Position numbers and translations under genes: made by a program. Below are positions 8,525-14,463 of a stretch of DNA of 23,278 nucleotides, piece by piece. A model generated the notes under the pieces. That model ran no database searches. It saw only the letters and a program-made list of their open reading frames with translations, and was not told the DNA's origin. This DNA is from a virus. Location of the stretch: the IMG/VR virus record IMGVR_UViG_3300025687_000342, positions 1 to 23,278 of that record. The stretch is one strand, 5' to 3'. The first letter of the stretch is position 1; the number at the start of each line of letters is the position of its first letter.

Positions 8525-9026
8525 AGGGATCGCCATCTCTTATCTCCTGCTCGATCCCGTGAAGGGAGGGAGGAGGTTCCGCGTCGTCGAGAAGACGACC
8601 TTCAAGGCGGACTCGTTCTTGTGCGAGATCCCGGCCGGCTTCGAGACTGACTTCGCGTCGATCCCTTCGACTCGCTTCTTTGTGATCGCGGCTCTCGCGC
8701 TTTGTTGGGCGGCCGTGATCTTCTTTGGCCCGGAGGCTGGCGAGGGCCTGGCCCTCGCGCTTGTCGTTGCCTTTGCTCTCGCCGGCCGGCTCGGGGCTTG
8801 GGGCAAGTGGGGATGGGCGGCCGTCCTTCACGACTACCTTTATTCGACGGAGAGCGACAACGCTTGCGGCGTCTCGCGCTATCTGGCCGACCGGCTCTTC
8901 TGGGTCTTCATGCGATACCGGGGGACTCCGTTGACACAAGCGGTCTTTATCTGGGGAGCCGTGAGGCTCTTCGGTTGGGCATTCTGGAAGGGCGGAAGAT
9001 TATGGAAACGACATCGAACATCTTAG
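8517..9026 (+). CDS. DUF1353-family membrane protein
   Basis: 169 residues. It carries the two DUF1353 signatures: IPAGFETDFASIP (about 38-50) and AAVLHDYLYS (about 101-110). Between them lies an insertion with two hydrophobic segments (FFVIAALALCWAAVIFF and LALALVVAFALAGRL), so the protein is membrane-embedded. DUF1353 genes are common in tailed phages near tail and lysis genes; their role is not established, though the conserved D and H-D residues suggest a metal site. The start overlaps the tip gene by 8 bases, and its end overlaps the next gene, indicating co-translation. Confidence 0.8.
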   Translation: MAKGIAISYLLLDPVKGGRRFRVVEKTTFKADSFLCEIPAGFETDFASIPSTRFFVIAALALCWAAVIFFGPEAGEGLALALVVAFALAGRLGAWGKWGWAAVLHDYLYSTESDNACGVSRYLADRLFWVFMRYRGTPLTQAVFIWGAVRLFGWAFWKGGRLWKRHRTS

Positions 9027-9415
9027 GCATCATGGACGGGATCTCCGAGCTCACGGGCGCGGGGATTCTCGTCGTCCTCATTCTGAAGCTCGTCTTCGAC
9101 TTCTTGAAGGAGCAGAAGGCGAAGAAGGTTGTCACCGATCAAACGCAGTACTTCGCGAAGACTCCGGGCTTCAACGGCGAGACGAAGAAGATCTCCGAGA
9201 ACGTCGCAGAGATCCACGATGTCCTTCTCGCGCAACCTCCACGACAGTCGGTCGTCTCGACGCTCGCGAAGGTCGACGACACTCTCCGCGATCAGGTTCA
9301 GAGGCAGAAGGAGGCCGTTCACGTCCTCGAAGAGATCCGCGACGAGCTCCGGACTCACGGCCCGAAATTAGACGACGCAAAATGCGCGGCAAAAGACGAG
9401 GTAAAAAAAAGCTAG
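9002..9415 (+). CDS. One-TM coiled-coil protein (holin- or spanin-like)
   Basis: 137 residues from ATG 9002, overlapping the DUF1353 gene. A membrane segment at about 20-36 (AGILVVLILKLVFDFL) is followed by a charged, probably coiled-coil domain (TKKISENVAEIHDVLL, VSTLAKVDDTLRDQV). One N-terminal TM plus a long charged helix fits an inner-membrane spanin subunit or a class III-type holin; no motif separates the two. The next gene encodes a lipoprotein, which is what one expects beside an inner-membrane spanin. A longer frame beginning at 8702 is a shadow of the DUF1353 gene. Confidence 0.65.
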   Translation: METTSNILGIMDGISELTGAGILVVLILKLVFDFLKEQKAKKVVTDQTQYFAKTPGFNGETKKISENVAEIHDVLLAQPPRQSVVSTLAKVDDTLRDQVQRQKEAVHVLEEIRDELRTHGPKLDDAKCAAKDEVKKS

Positions 9416-9473
9416 AGATCGAGTTATCGAAATGCGTCAAAATCCTTTTTCCTGAAGCAGAATCAACTCACCC

Positions 9474-9974
9474 ATGAAAAAGAACAAACTCCTCCCGATC
9501 TGGATCGCGCTCGCCGCGATGTTATTCACCGGATGCGCTTCGACCGGACGCCTCGACGGCGGACGCTCTTCAAACTATGGCAAGGACGCCGAGACCGGCC
9601 TCGCAAACGGAAAGAAGATGGAGGTTCTCCCGATCAATCTCCTCGGCTCCTTCTTTCGGCTGATCCCCTTCACGATGGAGAGCGGCCTTGAGTCTACGAT
9701 CGACGAGCCGGTCGTCGCGGTCGCGTCCTCCGTTGCGTCGAAGACGGCGGCCGAGAAGCTCTCGGCGAGATCCGAGCGAGATCCGGGGACCGGCCGGAAA
9801 GTTGTCGAGTATGGCGCGGCCGGGATCTCGACCGACGCTCAGAAGCTTGACGCGATCCTTCGCGAGATCGAGCGGATCAAGAACGGAATCCCCCATAAAG
9901 TCGATCGCTCCGGCGACGACTCTTCCTCCGACACGAGCGACGACGGCTCCCCCAGCGACGCTCCGAGCTCGTAA
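9474..9974 (+). CDS. Lipoprotein, possible outer-membrane lysis partner
   Basis: 166 residues with a clear lipoprotein signal: MKKNK, hydrophobic LLPIWIALAAMLF, then lipobox FTGC with Cys21. The mature part holds VVAVASSVASKTAAEKL and ends in an acidic Ser/Asp-rich tail (GDDSSSDTSDDGS). A lipoprotein implies a Gram-negative-type host envelope if sorted to the outer membrane, but this is inference. It is preceded by a 58-base gap (9416-9473) in which I see no clear promoter or ribosome site beyond weak A-rich sequence. A strong terminator follows 25 bases after the stop, closing the late operon. Confidence 0.72.
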   Translation: MKKNKLLPIWIALAAMLFTGCASTGRLDGGRSSNYGKDAETGLANGKKMEVLPINLLGSFFRLIPFTMESGLESTIDEPVVAVASSVASKTAAEKLSARSERDPGTGRKVVEYGAAGISTDAQKLDAILREIERIKNGIPHKVDRSGDDSSSDTSDDGSPSDAPSS

Positions 9975-9999
9975 CCCGCAAACCGCAACAAAGCGCGAG

Positions 10000-10033
10000 A
10001 TCCTCCGGTCGAAAGGCCGGGGGATTTTTTTTT
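10000..10033 (+). terminator. Rho-independent terminator ending the tail/lysis operon
   Basis: An 11-bp stem (ATCCTCCGGTC with GGCCGGGGGAT, two G-U pairs) with GAAA loop at 10011-10014 is followed by nine T at 10025-10033. Confidence 0.93.
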
Positions 10034-10085
10034 AATTTAGGGCTTGCGTTCTCAAGGCCTTGAGCATAAGTTCGCATCAATGAAA
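10026..10085 (+). repeat. 60-bp cassette element, copy 1
   Basis: Begins in the terminator T-tract and ends with ATGAAA of the next gene. Same as copies at 10693-10752 and 11344-11403 except one base (G at 10074, A in the others). Contains the perfect palindrome CTCAAGGCCTTGAG at 10051-10064. Confidence 0.95.
10044..10072 (+). promoter_or_regulatory. Candidate promoter with operator-like palindrome, copy 1
   Basis: TTGCGT (10044-10049), 17-base spacer, TAAGTT (10067-10072). The spacer contains the 14-bp palindrome, so a bound repressor would block polymerase. A start site 7-8 bases after the -10-like hexamer falls on the ATG at 10080, suggesting a leaderless message. Hexamers match sigma70 only partly. 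Confidence 0.5.
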
Positions 10086-10661
10086 GCGAACAACAACAAC
10101 AACGAGCAAGGAACCAAAGCAATGAAAGCAAACAACGACACGCAAACGAAAATCCTCCTCGTCGACGGCGACTGCAAGTGCGAGCTTCGCGGCGATCGCT
10201 ACGTCTTCTCAAACGACCTCGACAACAACGCACACTCGATCTCGGCCGATCCCTCGATCACGAGCGAGGAGCGACTCCTCGGACACTGGAGAGGCTTCCT
10301 CGAGGTGACTCGACGCTCTCGCCTCAACGTCGAGACGTCCAAGGCTTCCGAGATCTCGACCTGCGTCCGCAGGGCGAAGGACGAACTTAGAAAGGACGAA
10401 GACATCGACTACGTTGACAAGGAAATACAGATCTTGGCTATTGATAAAAACGGCGAGCGGATCGAGGACGCAACGACCTACTCATACGGATGCCCGACGC
10501 TGCGCGAGCTTCGCGCGCTCTTCCTCGAGTTCCCTCAAGCGATCAAGCTCCACCTCAGCGGCAAGGGGCGCGCGTTCCTCGATCGAAGCCTCCCGCTCGC
10601 CGAGCGATACGAGAACGCAGATATCGTCGACTACTGGGGGATCGACGTCTACCGTCGATAG
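10080..10661 (+). CDS. Cassette gene A, unknown protein
   Basis: 193 residues from ATG 10080; 179 from the alternative ATG 10122, which has AAGGAACCA before it. The first start is analogous to the two sister cassettes and would be leaderless; the second is the start with a ribosome site, so both may be used. The N-terminus is Asn-rich (MKANNNNNEQ, then MKANNDTQTK). The body is charged, with LDNNAHSISADPSITSEERLL, STCVRRAKDELRKDEDIDYVD and CPTLRELRALFLEFPQAI. No family, TM segment or signal peptide is recognised. The cassette is bounded by nearly identical repeats on both sides, so it could be gained or lost by recombination. Function unknown. Confidence 0.75.
   Translation: MKANNNNNEQGTKAMKANNDTQTKILLVDGDCKCELRGDRYVFSNDLDNNAHSISADPSITSEERLLGHWRGFLEVTRRSRLNVETSKASEISTCVRRAKDELRKDEDIDYVDKEIQILAIDKNGERIEDATTYSYGCPTLRELRALFLEFPQAIKLHLSGKGRAFLDRSLPLAERYENADIVDYWGIDVYRR
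10108..10116 (+). promoter_or_regulatory. AAGGAACCA start motif (ATG 10122)
   Basis: Shine-Dalgarno-type AAGGA extended to AAGGAACCA, 5 bases before ATG 10122. One of six copies of this motif before start codons in the window; it argues for an internal start in cassette gene A. Confidence 0.7.
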
Positions 10662-10669
10662 GCCGAAAA

Positions 10670-10700
10670 CGGGGAGGGAAACCTCCCCGAAATTTTTTTT
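10670..10700 (+). terminator. Terminator after cassette gene A
   Basis: GGGGAGG (10671-10677), loop GAAA, CCTCCCC (10682-10688), with an outer C-G pair at 10670/10689, then GAAA-like spacer and eight T (10693-10700). Same stem as the terminator at 11321. Confidence 0.9.
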
Positions 10701-10752
10701 AATTTAGGGCTTGCGTTCTCAAGGCCTTGAGCATAAGTTCACATCAATGAAA
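10693..10752 (+). repeat. 60-bp cassette element, copy 2
   Basis: Same element as 10026-10085 with one substitution; identity with copy 3 extends leftward through the hairpin to 10671 (82 bp). Palindrome at 10718-10731. Confidence 0.95.
10711..10739 (+). promoter_or_regulatory. Candidate promoter with palindrome, copy 2
   Basis: TTGCGT, 17-base spacer containing CTCAAGGCCTTGAG, TAAGTT; ends 7 bases before the ATG at 10747, again predicting a leaderless message. Confidence 0.5.
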
Positions 10753-11313
10753 AACACCAACGACAACAACCGGGCGGCCATCGAGGTCGCGCTCACTCCT
10801 ACCCGTAAAGCCATCAAGGCCTCGCTCAAGGACAGTTATTCCGCAGCGGTCGCTCGGATCTTCGAGAAGATCGACGAGGCCGGAGGCGATCTCAAGAAGG
10901 CCTTCCCTGTCAATACTAACGGATGGAACTACAAGCAGCAAAAAGCCGAGAAGGCCTTCGCTCGCCAGTGGGTTGAGATCACGTCCTACACCTCTCGGAT
11001 GAGCGATCCCGTTCTCTGCGAGAAGCTCCCGATCACGATCGTCGAGGCCAAGATCGAAGAGATCGCCGAGAAGGAGTCTCACGCGACGCTCGCGGCCTAC
11101 GTCTTCAAGCTCACGGCGAAGGTCGCTCAACACTTCGAGGGCGAGGAGATCGAGACCGTCACCTACTCCGGGACGCGCGATCCTTGGAACACGTCGACTC
11201 TCTCGGTCGGCTTTAAGAGCGGCGGCAAGGGCGAGCTCTCGACGAAGATGATCATCAATTGCTCGTGCCTCGGGAAGCTCTTCAATCAGTTTCCGACTCG
11301 CAAGATCTCGTAA
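10747..11313 (+). CDS. Cassette gene B, unknown protein
   Basis: 188 residues from ATG 10747. There is no Shine-Dalgarno sequence near this ATG. An Asn-rich beginning (MKNTNDNN) resembles the other cassette products. A helical segment follows (LKDSYSAAVARIFEKIDEAG), then NGWNYKQQKAEKAFARQW, EITSYTSRMSDPVLCEKLP and a C-terminal beta-rich part (LAAYVFKLTAKVAQHFEGEE, LSTKMIINCSCLGKLFNQF). No family recognised, and no signal peptide or TM segment. A TTG at 10711 extends the frame through the repeat element but is inside the likely promoter. It is bounded by terminators on both sides, so it is probably its own transcription unit. Confidence 0.78.
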   Translation: MKNTNDNNRAAIEVALTPTRKAIKASLKDSYSAAVARIFEKIDEAGGDLKKAFPVNTNGWNYKQQKAEKAFARQWVEITSYTSRMSDPVLCEKLPITIVEAKIEEIAEKESHATLAAYVFKLTAKVAQHFEGEEIETVTYSGTRDPWNTSTLSVGFKSGGKGELSTKMIINCSCLGKLFNQFPTRKIS

Positions 11314-11320
11314 CTCAACC

Positions 11321-11351
11321 GGGGGAGGGAAACCTCCCCGAAATTTTTTTT
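11321..11351 (+). terminator. Terminator after cassette gene B
   Basis: GGGGAGG (11322-11328), GAAA loop, CCTCCCC (11333-11339), short spacer GAAA and eight T (11344-11351). Copy of the hairpin at 10670. Confidence 0.9.
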
Positions 11352-11403
11352 AATTTAGGGCTTGCGTTCTCAAGGCCTTGAGCATAAGTTCACATCAATG
11401 AAA
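11344..11403 (+). repeat. 60-bp cassette element, copy 3
   Basis: Identical to copy 2 and one base different from copy 1. Palindrome at 11369-11382. Identity with copy 1 continues past the ATG (GCGAACAACA). Confidence 0.95.
11362..11390 (+). promoter_or_regulatory. Candidate promoter with palindrome, copy 3
   Basis: TTGCGT, 17-base spacer with CTCAAGGCCTTGAG, TAAGTT; ATG 11398 lies at the predicted transcription start. Confidence 0.5.
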
Positions 11404-11583
11404 GCGAACAACAGCAACTTGCTCACCTACAAAGTCACCTACATCGAAGACGGCAAGCTCGTCGAGATCCCGTGCGCAACCTACGCCGACACCGAGATGT
11501 TCAAGGATCGCGTGACGGTCTGGTCCTACCGGACTCCGCTCATCGGCGGCGCGAAGCGCTGGGAAGTCATTACGAGCCGTTAA
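11398..11583 (+). CDS. Cassette gene C, small unknown protein
   Basis: 61 residues from ATG 11398, with the Asn-rich start MKANNSN shared with gene A. The rest (LTYKVTYIEDGKLVEIPC, then DRVTVWSYRTPLIGGAKRWEVI) suggests a small beta-sheet protein. No family is recognised. Unlike A and B it is not followed by a terminator; a 23-base gap with AAGGAACCA leads to the next gene, so this promoter probably also serves the downstream operon. A longer start at TTG 11362 lies within the promoter-like element and was not used. Confidence 0.7.
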   Translation: MKANNSNLLTYKVTYIEDGKLVEIPCATYADTEMFKDRVTVWSYRTPLIGGAKRWEVITSR

Positions 11584-11592
11584 CCTCAACGC

Positions 11593-11601
11593 AAGGAACC
11601 A
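11593..11601 (+). promoter_or_regulatory. AAGGAACCA start motif (ATG 11607)
   Basis: Five bases before ATG 11607; decides that start against a longer upstream ATG at 11472 that lies in gene C. Confidence 0.75.
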
Positions 11602-11606
11602 ACGAA

Positions 11607-12416
11607 ATGAAAACGAACAAAGCAAACATCAAAGTCCCGGATCGCGAAGGAGGTGGAGGCGTGAAGATCAAGCTCTCGAAGCCTTGGCATAACGGGAGCG
11701 CGAGCCGGAACCGCTTTTGCGGCCCGGCCGCCCTCTCGGCGATCCTCGGGATCTCGTGTGAGAACGCGGCTCTCCGGATCAGGGAGAAGAGCGGGAAGCG
11801 CTCTTGCATGGGGACTTGGGCGCCGGAGCTCCGCGTCGTCCTTCGCGACTTCGGTCTCGACTTCGTCTCAGAGGAGGAGATCGGGCGAGTCATTCGGCCG
11901 ACCTTCGCTCAATGGCTCAAGGCTCGCTCTGAGGCCGATCGCTGCCGGCTCTACATGATCGCGGCCGGTCATCACTGGATCGTCGTCAAGGGCGGCTTGA
12001 TCGTTGACTCAATGCAAGGGATGACGATCGAGAGCGAGTCTCAGCACAAGCGGAAGCGCGTCGCCGAGGTCTATGAGATCCGGGACACGCGGCCGGATGT
12101 CTGGCTCCGCTGGCAGGCTCGCGTCGACAAGGAGGTCTGGCCGACCGGGAAGAGCCCGGAAGAACGCGCGGCGGCCGCTCAGGGACGTCGCAAGACGAGC
12201 GACAGGCTCCGAGCCCTCCTAAAGTCTACGGGCGCGGAGATCGAAGGCTCCGGCCGTTATTTCGAGGGATGCTTCTTGCATCTCCCTCCGAATCGCTCCT
12301 TCGACGGGGCTCACTGTCGATCGCTTTGGTCGATCGAGGAGGGGATCGAGGTTCTCGAAGAGATGGAGGAGTGTCACTGCGGCGACTGCGATCCCGAGGA
12401 GGATCTTCAGGCTTGA
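11607..12416 (+). CDS. C39-like papain-fold cysteine peptidase candidate
   Basis: 269 residues. RFCGPAALSAILGIS (Cys38) matches the cysteine-containing helix of C39-type peptidases (C-G-P-A). A His follows in AAGHHWIVVKGG (H122/H123) and an Asp in LIVDSM (D134), giving the Cys-His-Asp order of papain-fold enzymes. GTWAPELRVVLRDFGL between them is also typical of phage and bacterial C39-like proteins. The C-terminal half (140-269) has no known fold and ends with a Cys-rich acidic tail (ECHCGDCDPEEDLQA), which might bind metal. No transporter or secretion partner sits nearby, so it may act inside the cell on host or phage protein. Substrate unknown. The start is fixed by AAGGAACCA upstream. Confidence 0.6.
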   Translation: MKTNKANIKVPDREGGGGVKIKLSKPWHNGSASRNRFCGPAALSAILGISCENAALRIREKSGKRSCMGTWAPELRVVLRDFGLDFVSEEEIGRVIRPTFAQWLKARSEADRCRLYMIAAGHHWIVVKGGLIVDSMQGMTIESESQHKRKRVAEVYEIRDTRPDVWLRWQARVDKEVWPTGKSPEERAAAAQGRRKTSDRLRALLKSTGAEIEGSGRYFEGCFLHLPPNRSFDGAHCRSLWSIEEGIEVLEEMEECHCGDCDPEEDLQA

Positions 12417-12448
12417 CGGGGAAATTAAAATAATTCAAAACGCATCAA

Positions 12449-12619
12449 ATGAAATCAGCGATCCACATTCCAAACATCGAGCCGAGCCTCAAGAAGCAGT
12501 TGGAGCAATGCGCGGGAGATCGAGACCGATCCCTCGCCTCGCTCTGTCGCGCGATTCTCTCGGGATGGGCTCAGAACAACCCGGCCAATCCCCGGCCGAA
12601 GAAGAAGTCGAAGAAGTGA
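12449..12619 (+). CDS. Small ribbon-helix-helix-like DNA-binding protein
   Basis: 56 residues. A short beta-like start (SAIHIPNI) is followed by two helices, EPSLKKQLEQCAGDRDR and SLASLCRAILSGWAQ, in the arrangement of Arc/CopG-type ribbon-helix-helix repressors, with a basic tail (RPKKKSKK). It would bind DNA as a dimer and could be the regulator of the palindrome upstream of the cassette genes, but this is inferred only from neighbourhood. The ATG lies in CGCATCAAATGAAA, echoing the start context of the cassette genes, and lacks a good ribosome site. The gap before it (12417-12448) is A/T-rich. Its TGA overlaps the next gene's GTG. Confidence 0.62.
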   Translation: MKSAIHIPNIEPSLKKQLEQCAGDRDRSLASLCRAILSGWAQNNPANPRPKKKSKK

Positions 12620-12882
12620 AGACGAAGCGAATCATTTACAAGGAACCAGCATGGACAATCGATCAGATCACTCAACCTCCCCGACTCCTCGAAGCGGAAC
12701 TCCTCGGAGTGTCCGACTCCCCGACGTTCTACAAGATCCAAGTGGGCGGCCGGCTTCTTGTCGTCCACTGTTCAACGCTGTTCTGCTGGGACGCCGACGG
12801 AGATCTCTTGCGGCTCTTTGTCTTGTCCTCGGGATCGCGCTCCTCGGATCGAGATGCTATTCGGCTTCGACCGACCGCTTGA
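12616..12882 (+). CDS. Hypothetical protein, overlapped by the lysozyme gene
   Basis: 88 residues from GTG 12616, whose GTGA overlaps the stop of the RHH gene; GAAGAAG upstream could act as ribosome site. The sequence RIIYKEPAWTIDQITQPPRLL, ELLGVSDSPTFYKIQVGGRL and VVHCSTLFCWDADGDLLRLFVL looks like a real globular protein, and third positions are C/G-rich in this frame between about 12650 and 12810. The last 77 codons share DNA with the lysozyme gene in another frame. No family recognised. A longer frame to ATG 12508 overlaps the RHH gene and is not favoured. Confidence 0.6.
   Translation: MKTKRIIYKEPAWTIDQITQPPRLLEAELLGVSDSPTFYKIQVGGRLLVVHCSTLFCWDADGDLLRLFVLSSGSRSSDRDAIRLRPTA
12640..12648 (+). 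promoter_or_regulatory. AAGGAACCA start motif (ATG 12651)
   Basis: Followed by GC and ATG 12651. It lies inside the coding sequence of the 12616 gene and is the main reason to start the lysozyme-like gene at 12651. Confidence 0.72.
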
Positions 12883-13211
12883 TCGCGGCGATCCATCAAG
12901 TCGAGACCTCCGGCCGACTCGGACCGATCAAGGGAGACGGAGGTCGAGCCCTCGGTCCTCTTCAGATCCATCGAGCCTACTGGATCGACTCACGAGTCCC
13001 CGGACGCTACGAGGACGTCGCTCGTCTCGACTACGCAAAGCGAGTGTTTCTCGCCTACATGAGACGCTATTGTCCCGAGGCTCTCGCCTCCGGCGACTTC
13101 GAGACGATCGCAAGGATTCACAACGGCGGACCGCGCGGCCGCCACAAGCAAGCAACCCTCGGCTATTGGCGCGCGGTCAATCGCCACTTGCAAAGGAAAA
13201 CATCGAAATGA
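12651..13211 (+). CDS. Lysozyme-like (SLT-type) endolysin with signal segment
   Basis: 186 residues. The catalytic domain (about 75-180) has lysozyme/lytic transglycosylase signatures: Glu85 in AIHQVETSG, GPLQIHRAYW (102-111) and ARIHNGGPRG (154-163). It should cleave the glycan of peptidoglycan. Before it, RRRRSLAALCLVLGIALLGS is a basic-hydrophobic export or signal-arrest-release segment at about 48-67, implying Sec-dependent delivery. The first 47 residues are Ser/Pro/Arg-rich and overprint the 12616 gene; no ATG, GTG or TTG lies between 12651 and the membrane segment in this frame. ATGA overlap with the next gene at 13208. Confidence 0.75.
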   Translation: MDNRSDHSTSPTPRSGTPRSVRLPDVLQDPSGRPASCRPLFNAVLLGRRRRSLAALCLVLGIALLGSRCYSASTDRLIAAIHQVETSGRLGPIKGDGGRALGPLQIHRAYWIDSRVPGRYEDVARLDYAKRVFLAYMRRYCPEALASGDFETIARIHNGGPRGRHKQATLGYWRAVNRHLQRKTSK

Positions 13212-14395
13212 ATGAACACGACACAGGCGGGGCGCTCGTCCCGGTTAACCACTCCTCGGCCATCGACCGGATTCAAGATCCGATCGCGGCGGTCGAGAAA
13301 ATGGGGACTTGGTTTGCGAAGTCGGGGATGTTCGGCTGCGAAAAGCAGGAGCAAGGGCAGATTCTCGCTCTCGCGGCGATCCTCGAAAAGAAGAGCCCGA
13401 TCGAGATCGCGGACACCTATCATCTCGTCGACGGTCGGCTGACGATGAAGTCTCGCGCGCAGTTGGCGAAGTTCCGGGCGGCCGGAGGTCGCGTAAAGTG
13501 GACGACGACCGACGCGAAGGCCGCGACCGGGATCTGGAGCTTCGAGGGTAACGACATAGAGATCTCCTTCACGATGGAGGAGGCGAAGCTTGCCGGCCTG
13601 ATCCGGAAGGGCTCGGGCTGGGAGAAGACTCCGGCCGAGATGCTCCGGGCTCGATGCACGACGCGAGCGATCACGATGCTCGCCCCGGAGATCCTCTTCG
13701 GGGGATCGATCGAGGACGAGGTTGCGGCCTCGGCTCCGGTTGCTCCGGCGCCTAACCCGCTCAAGGCGGGAACTCCCCCGCTCTCCGACGAGAAGAAGGC
13801 GAAGGCCGGGAAGAACGATTCCCGATCCGAGGAGCGCGCGGCGGCTCGCGAGAACGCGGCCGAGGAGGCTCCTCGCGACGCGGCCGGGGGAACCTACACC
13901 GAGCGACTCGCCGAGGAGCAGGAGGGCGGAAGGCCGACGAAGGCCGGAAGCAACCCGGAGAACAAGGAGATCAAGGTCGACGACCTCCCGGAGCCGAAGA
14001 AGAAGCCGCGCAAGTCGCGGAAGACGGTCAAGAAGGACGCTCAGGCTCCGCAGGAGGCGTTTGAGGCGTCCGAAGGTGACAACACGGCCGAAACGGCTCC
14101 CGACGCAGGAGAGGGCAAATCTGAAGCCGAGAAGTCTCAGGAGGCGAAGGCGGCCGAGGCGATCGAGGAAGGCGTCGGCGACGAGGCTCCGGAATACGCC
14201 TCGATCTACCAGATCAAGCAGATCATGGAGATCGTCGCCGACTGCGAGGAGGACGCGATCAAGTGGCTCACGGCGAAGAAGTGGATTCCCTCTGCTGATA
14301 AGCCGACGAAGATCTCCCCGGAGAACGCGGCCCAGATCATCAAGGCTCCCGACAAGTTTCTTCGCGCGGTCGCGAAGCTGGCGGCGAAGAAGTAA
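13208..14395 (+). CDS. RecT-like single-strand annealing protein
   Basis: 395 residues. Residues 25-170 resemble RecT/Redbeta-superfamily annealing proteins: MGTWFAKSGMFG, ADTYHLVDGRLTMKSRAQLA, FRAAGGRVKW, then WEKTPAEMLRARCTTRAITML. Residues 175-325 form a long charged, Ala/Glu/Lys-rich, probably disordered linker. Residues 328-395 form a small helical C-terminal domain (SIYQIKQIMEIVADCEEDAI, KFLRAVAKLAAKK) that may contact partner proteins. It would anneal ssDNA during phage recombination and pairs with the nuclease and ssDNA-binding genes downstream. ATG 13208 overlaps the lysozyme stop. Another ATG at 13212 is in a different frame. Confidence 0.75.
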   Translation: MNEHDTGGALVPVNHSSAIDRIQDPIAAVEKMGTWFAKSGMFGCEKQEQGQILALAAILEKKSPIEIADTYHLVDGRLTMKSRAQLAKFRAAGGRVKWTTTDAKAATGIWSFEGNDIEISFTMEEAKLAGLIRKGSGWEKTPAEMLRARCTTRAITMLAPEILFGGSIEDEVAASAPVAPAPNPLKAGTPPLSDEKKAKAGKNDSRSEERAAARENAAEEAPRDAAGGTYTERLAEEQEGGRPTKAGSNPENKEIKVDDLPEPKKKPRKSRKTVKKDAQAPQEAFEASEGDNTAETAPDAGEGKSEAEKSQEAKAAEAIEEGVGDEAPEYASIYQIKQIMEIVADCEEDAIKWLTAKKWIPSADKPTKISPENAAQIIKAPDKFLRAVAKLAAKK

Positions 14396-14405
14396 ACCCC
14401 AACCC

Positions 14406-14440
14406 GGAGCGGCGTCGAGCCTCACCCTCGGCGTCGCTCC
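14406..14440 (+). other. Strong 14-bp hairpin without T-tract
   Basis: GGAGCGGCGTCGAG (14406-14419) pairs with CTCGGCGTCGCTCC (14427-14440) with two G-U pairs; loop CCTCACC. No T-run follows, so it is more likely an RNA-stabilising or processing element than a classical terminator. Confidence 0.75.
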
Positions 14441-14449
14441 CTCAACCAA

Positions 14450-14458
14450 AAGGAACCA
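14450..14458 (+). promoter_or_regulatory. AAGGAACCA start motif (ATG 14464)
   Basis: Five bases before ATG 14464, just after the hairpin at 14406-14440. Confidence 0.75.
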
Positions 14459-14463
14459 GAACC

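Noticed and set aside
8516-9030. Intron or intein near the HNH gene or elsewhere
   Set aside because: The HNH gene is a separate complete ORF and no neighbouring gene is split around it.
9416-9473. Promoter before the lipoprotein gene
   Set aside because: No convincing pair of hexamers at proper spacing was found.
10044-11403. TTG starts giving MRSQGLEHKF at all three cassette genes
   Set aside because: The shared peptide is just the repeat element translated. It covers the promoter-like hexamers and palindrome and has no ribosome site; ATG starts are simpler.
10026-11403. CRISPR-like array
   Set aside because: Only three copies, 60 bp each, with 590-610 bp gene-containing intervals; not repeat-spacer structure.
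10026-11403. Insertion sequence or transposon from repeats
   Set aside because: The repeats are direct, end in start codons and carry no transposase or target duplications.
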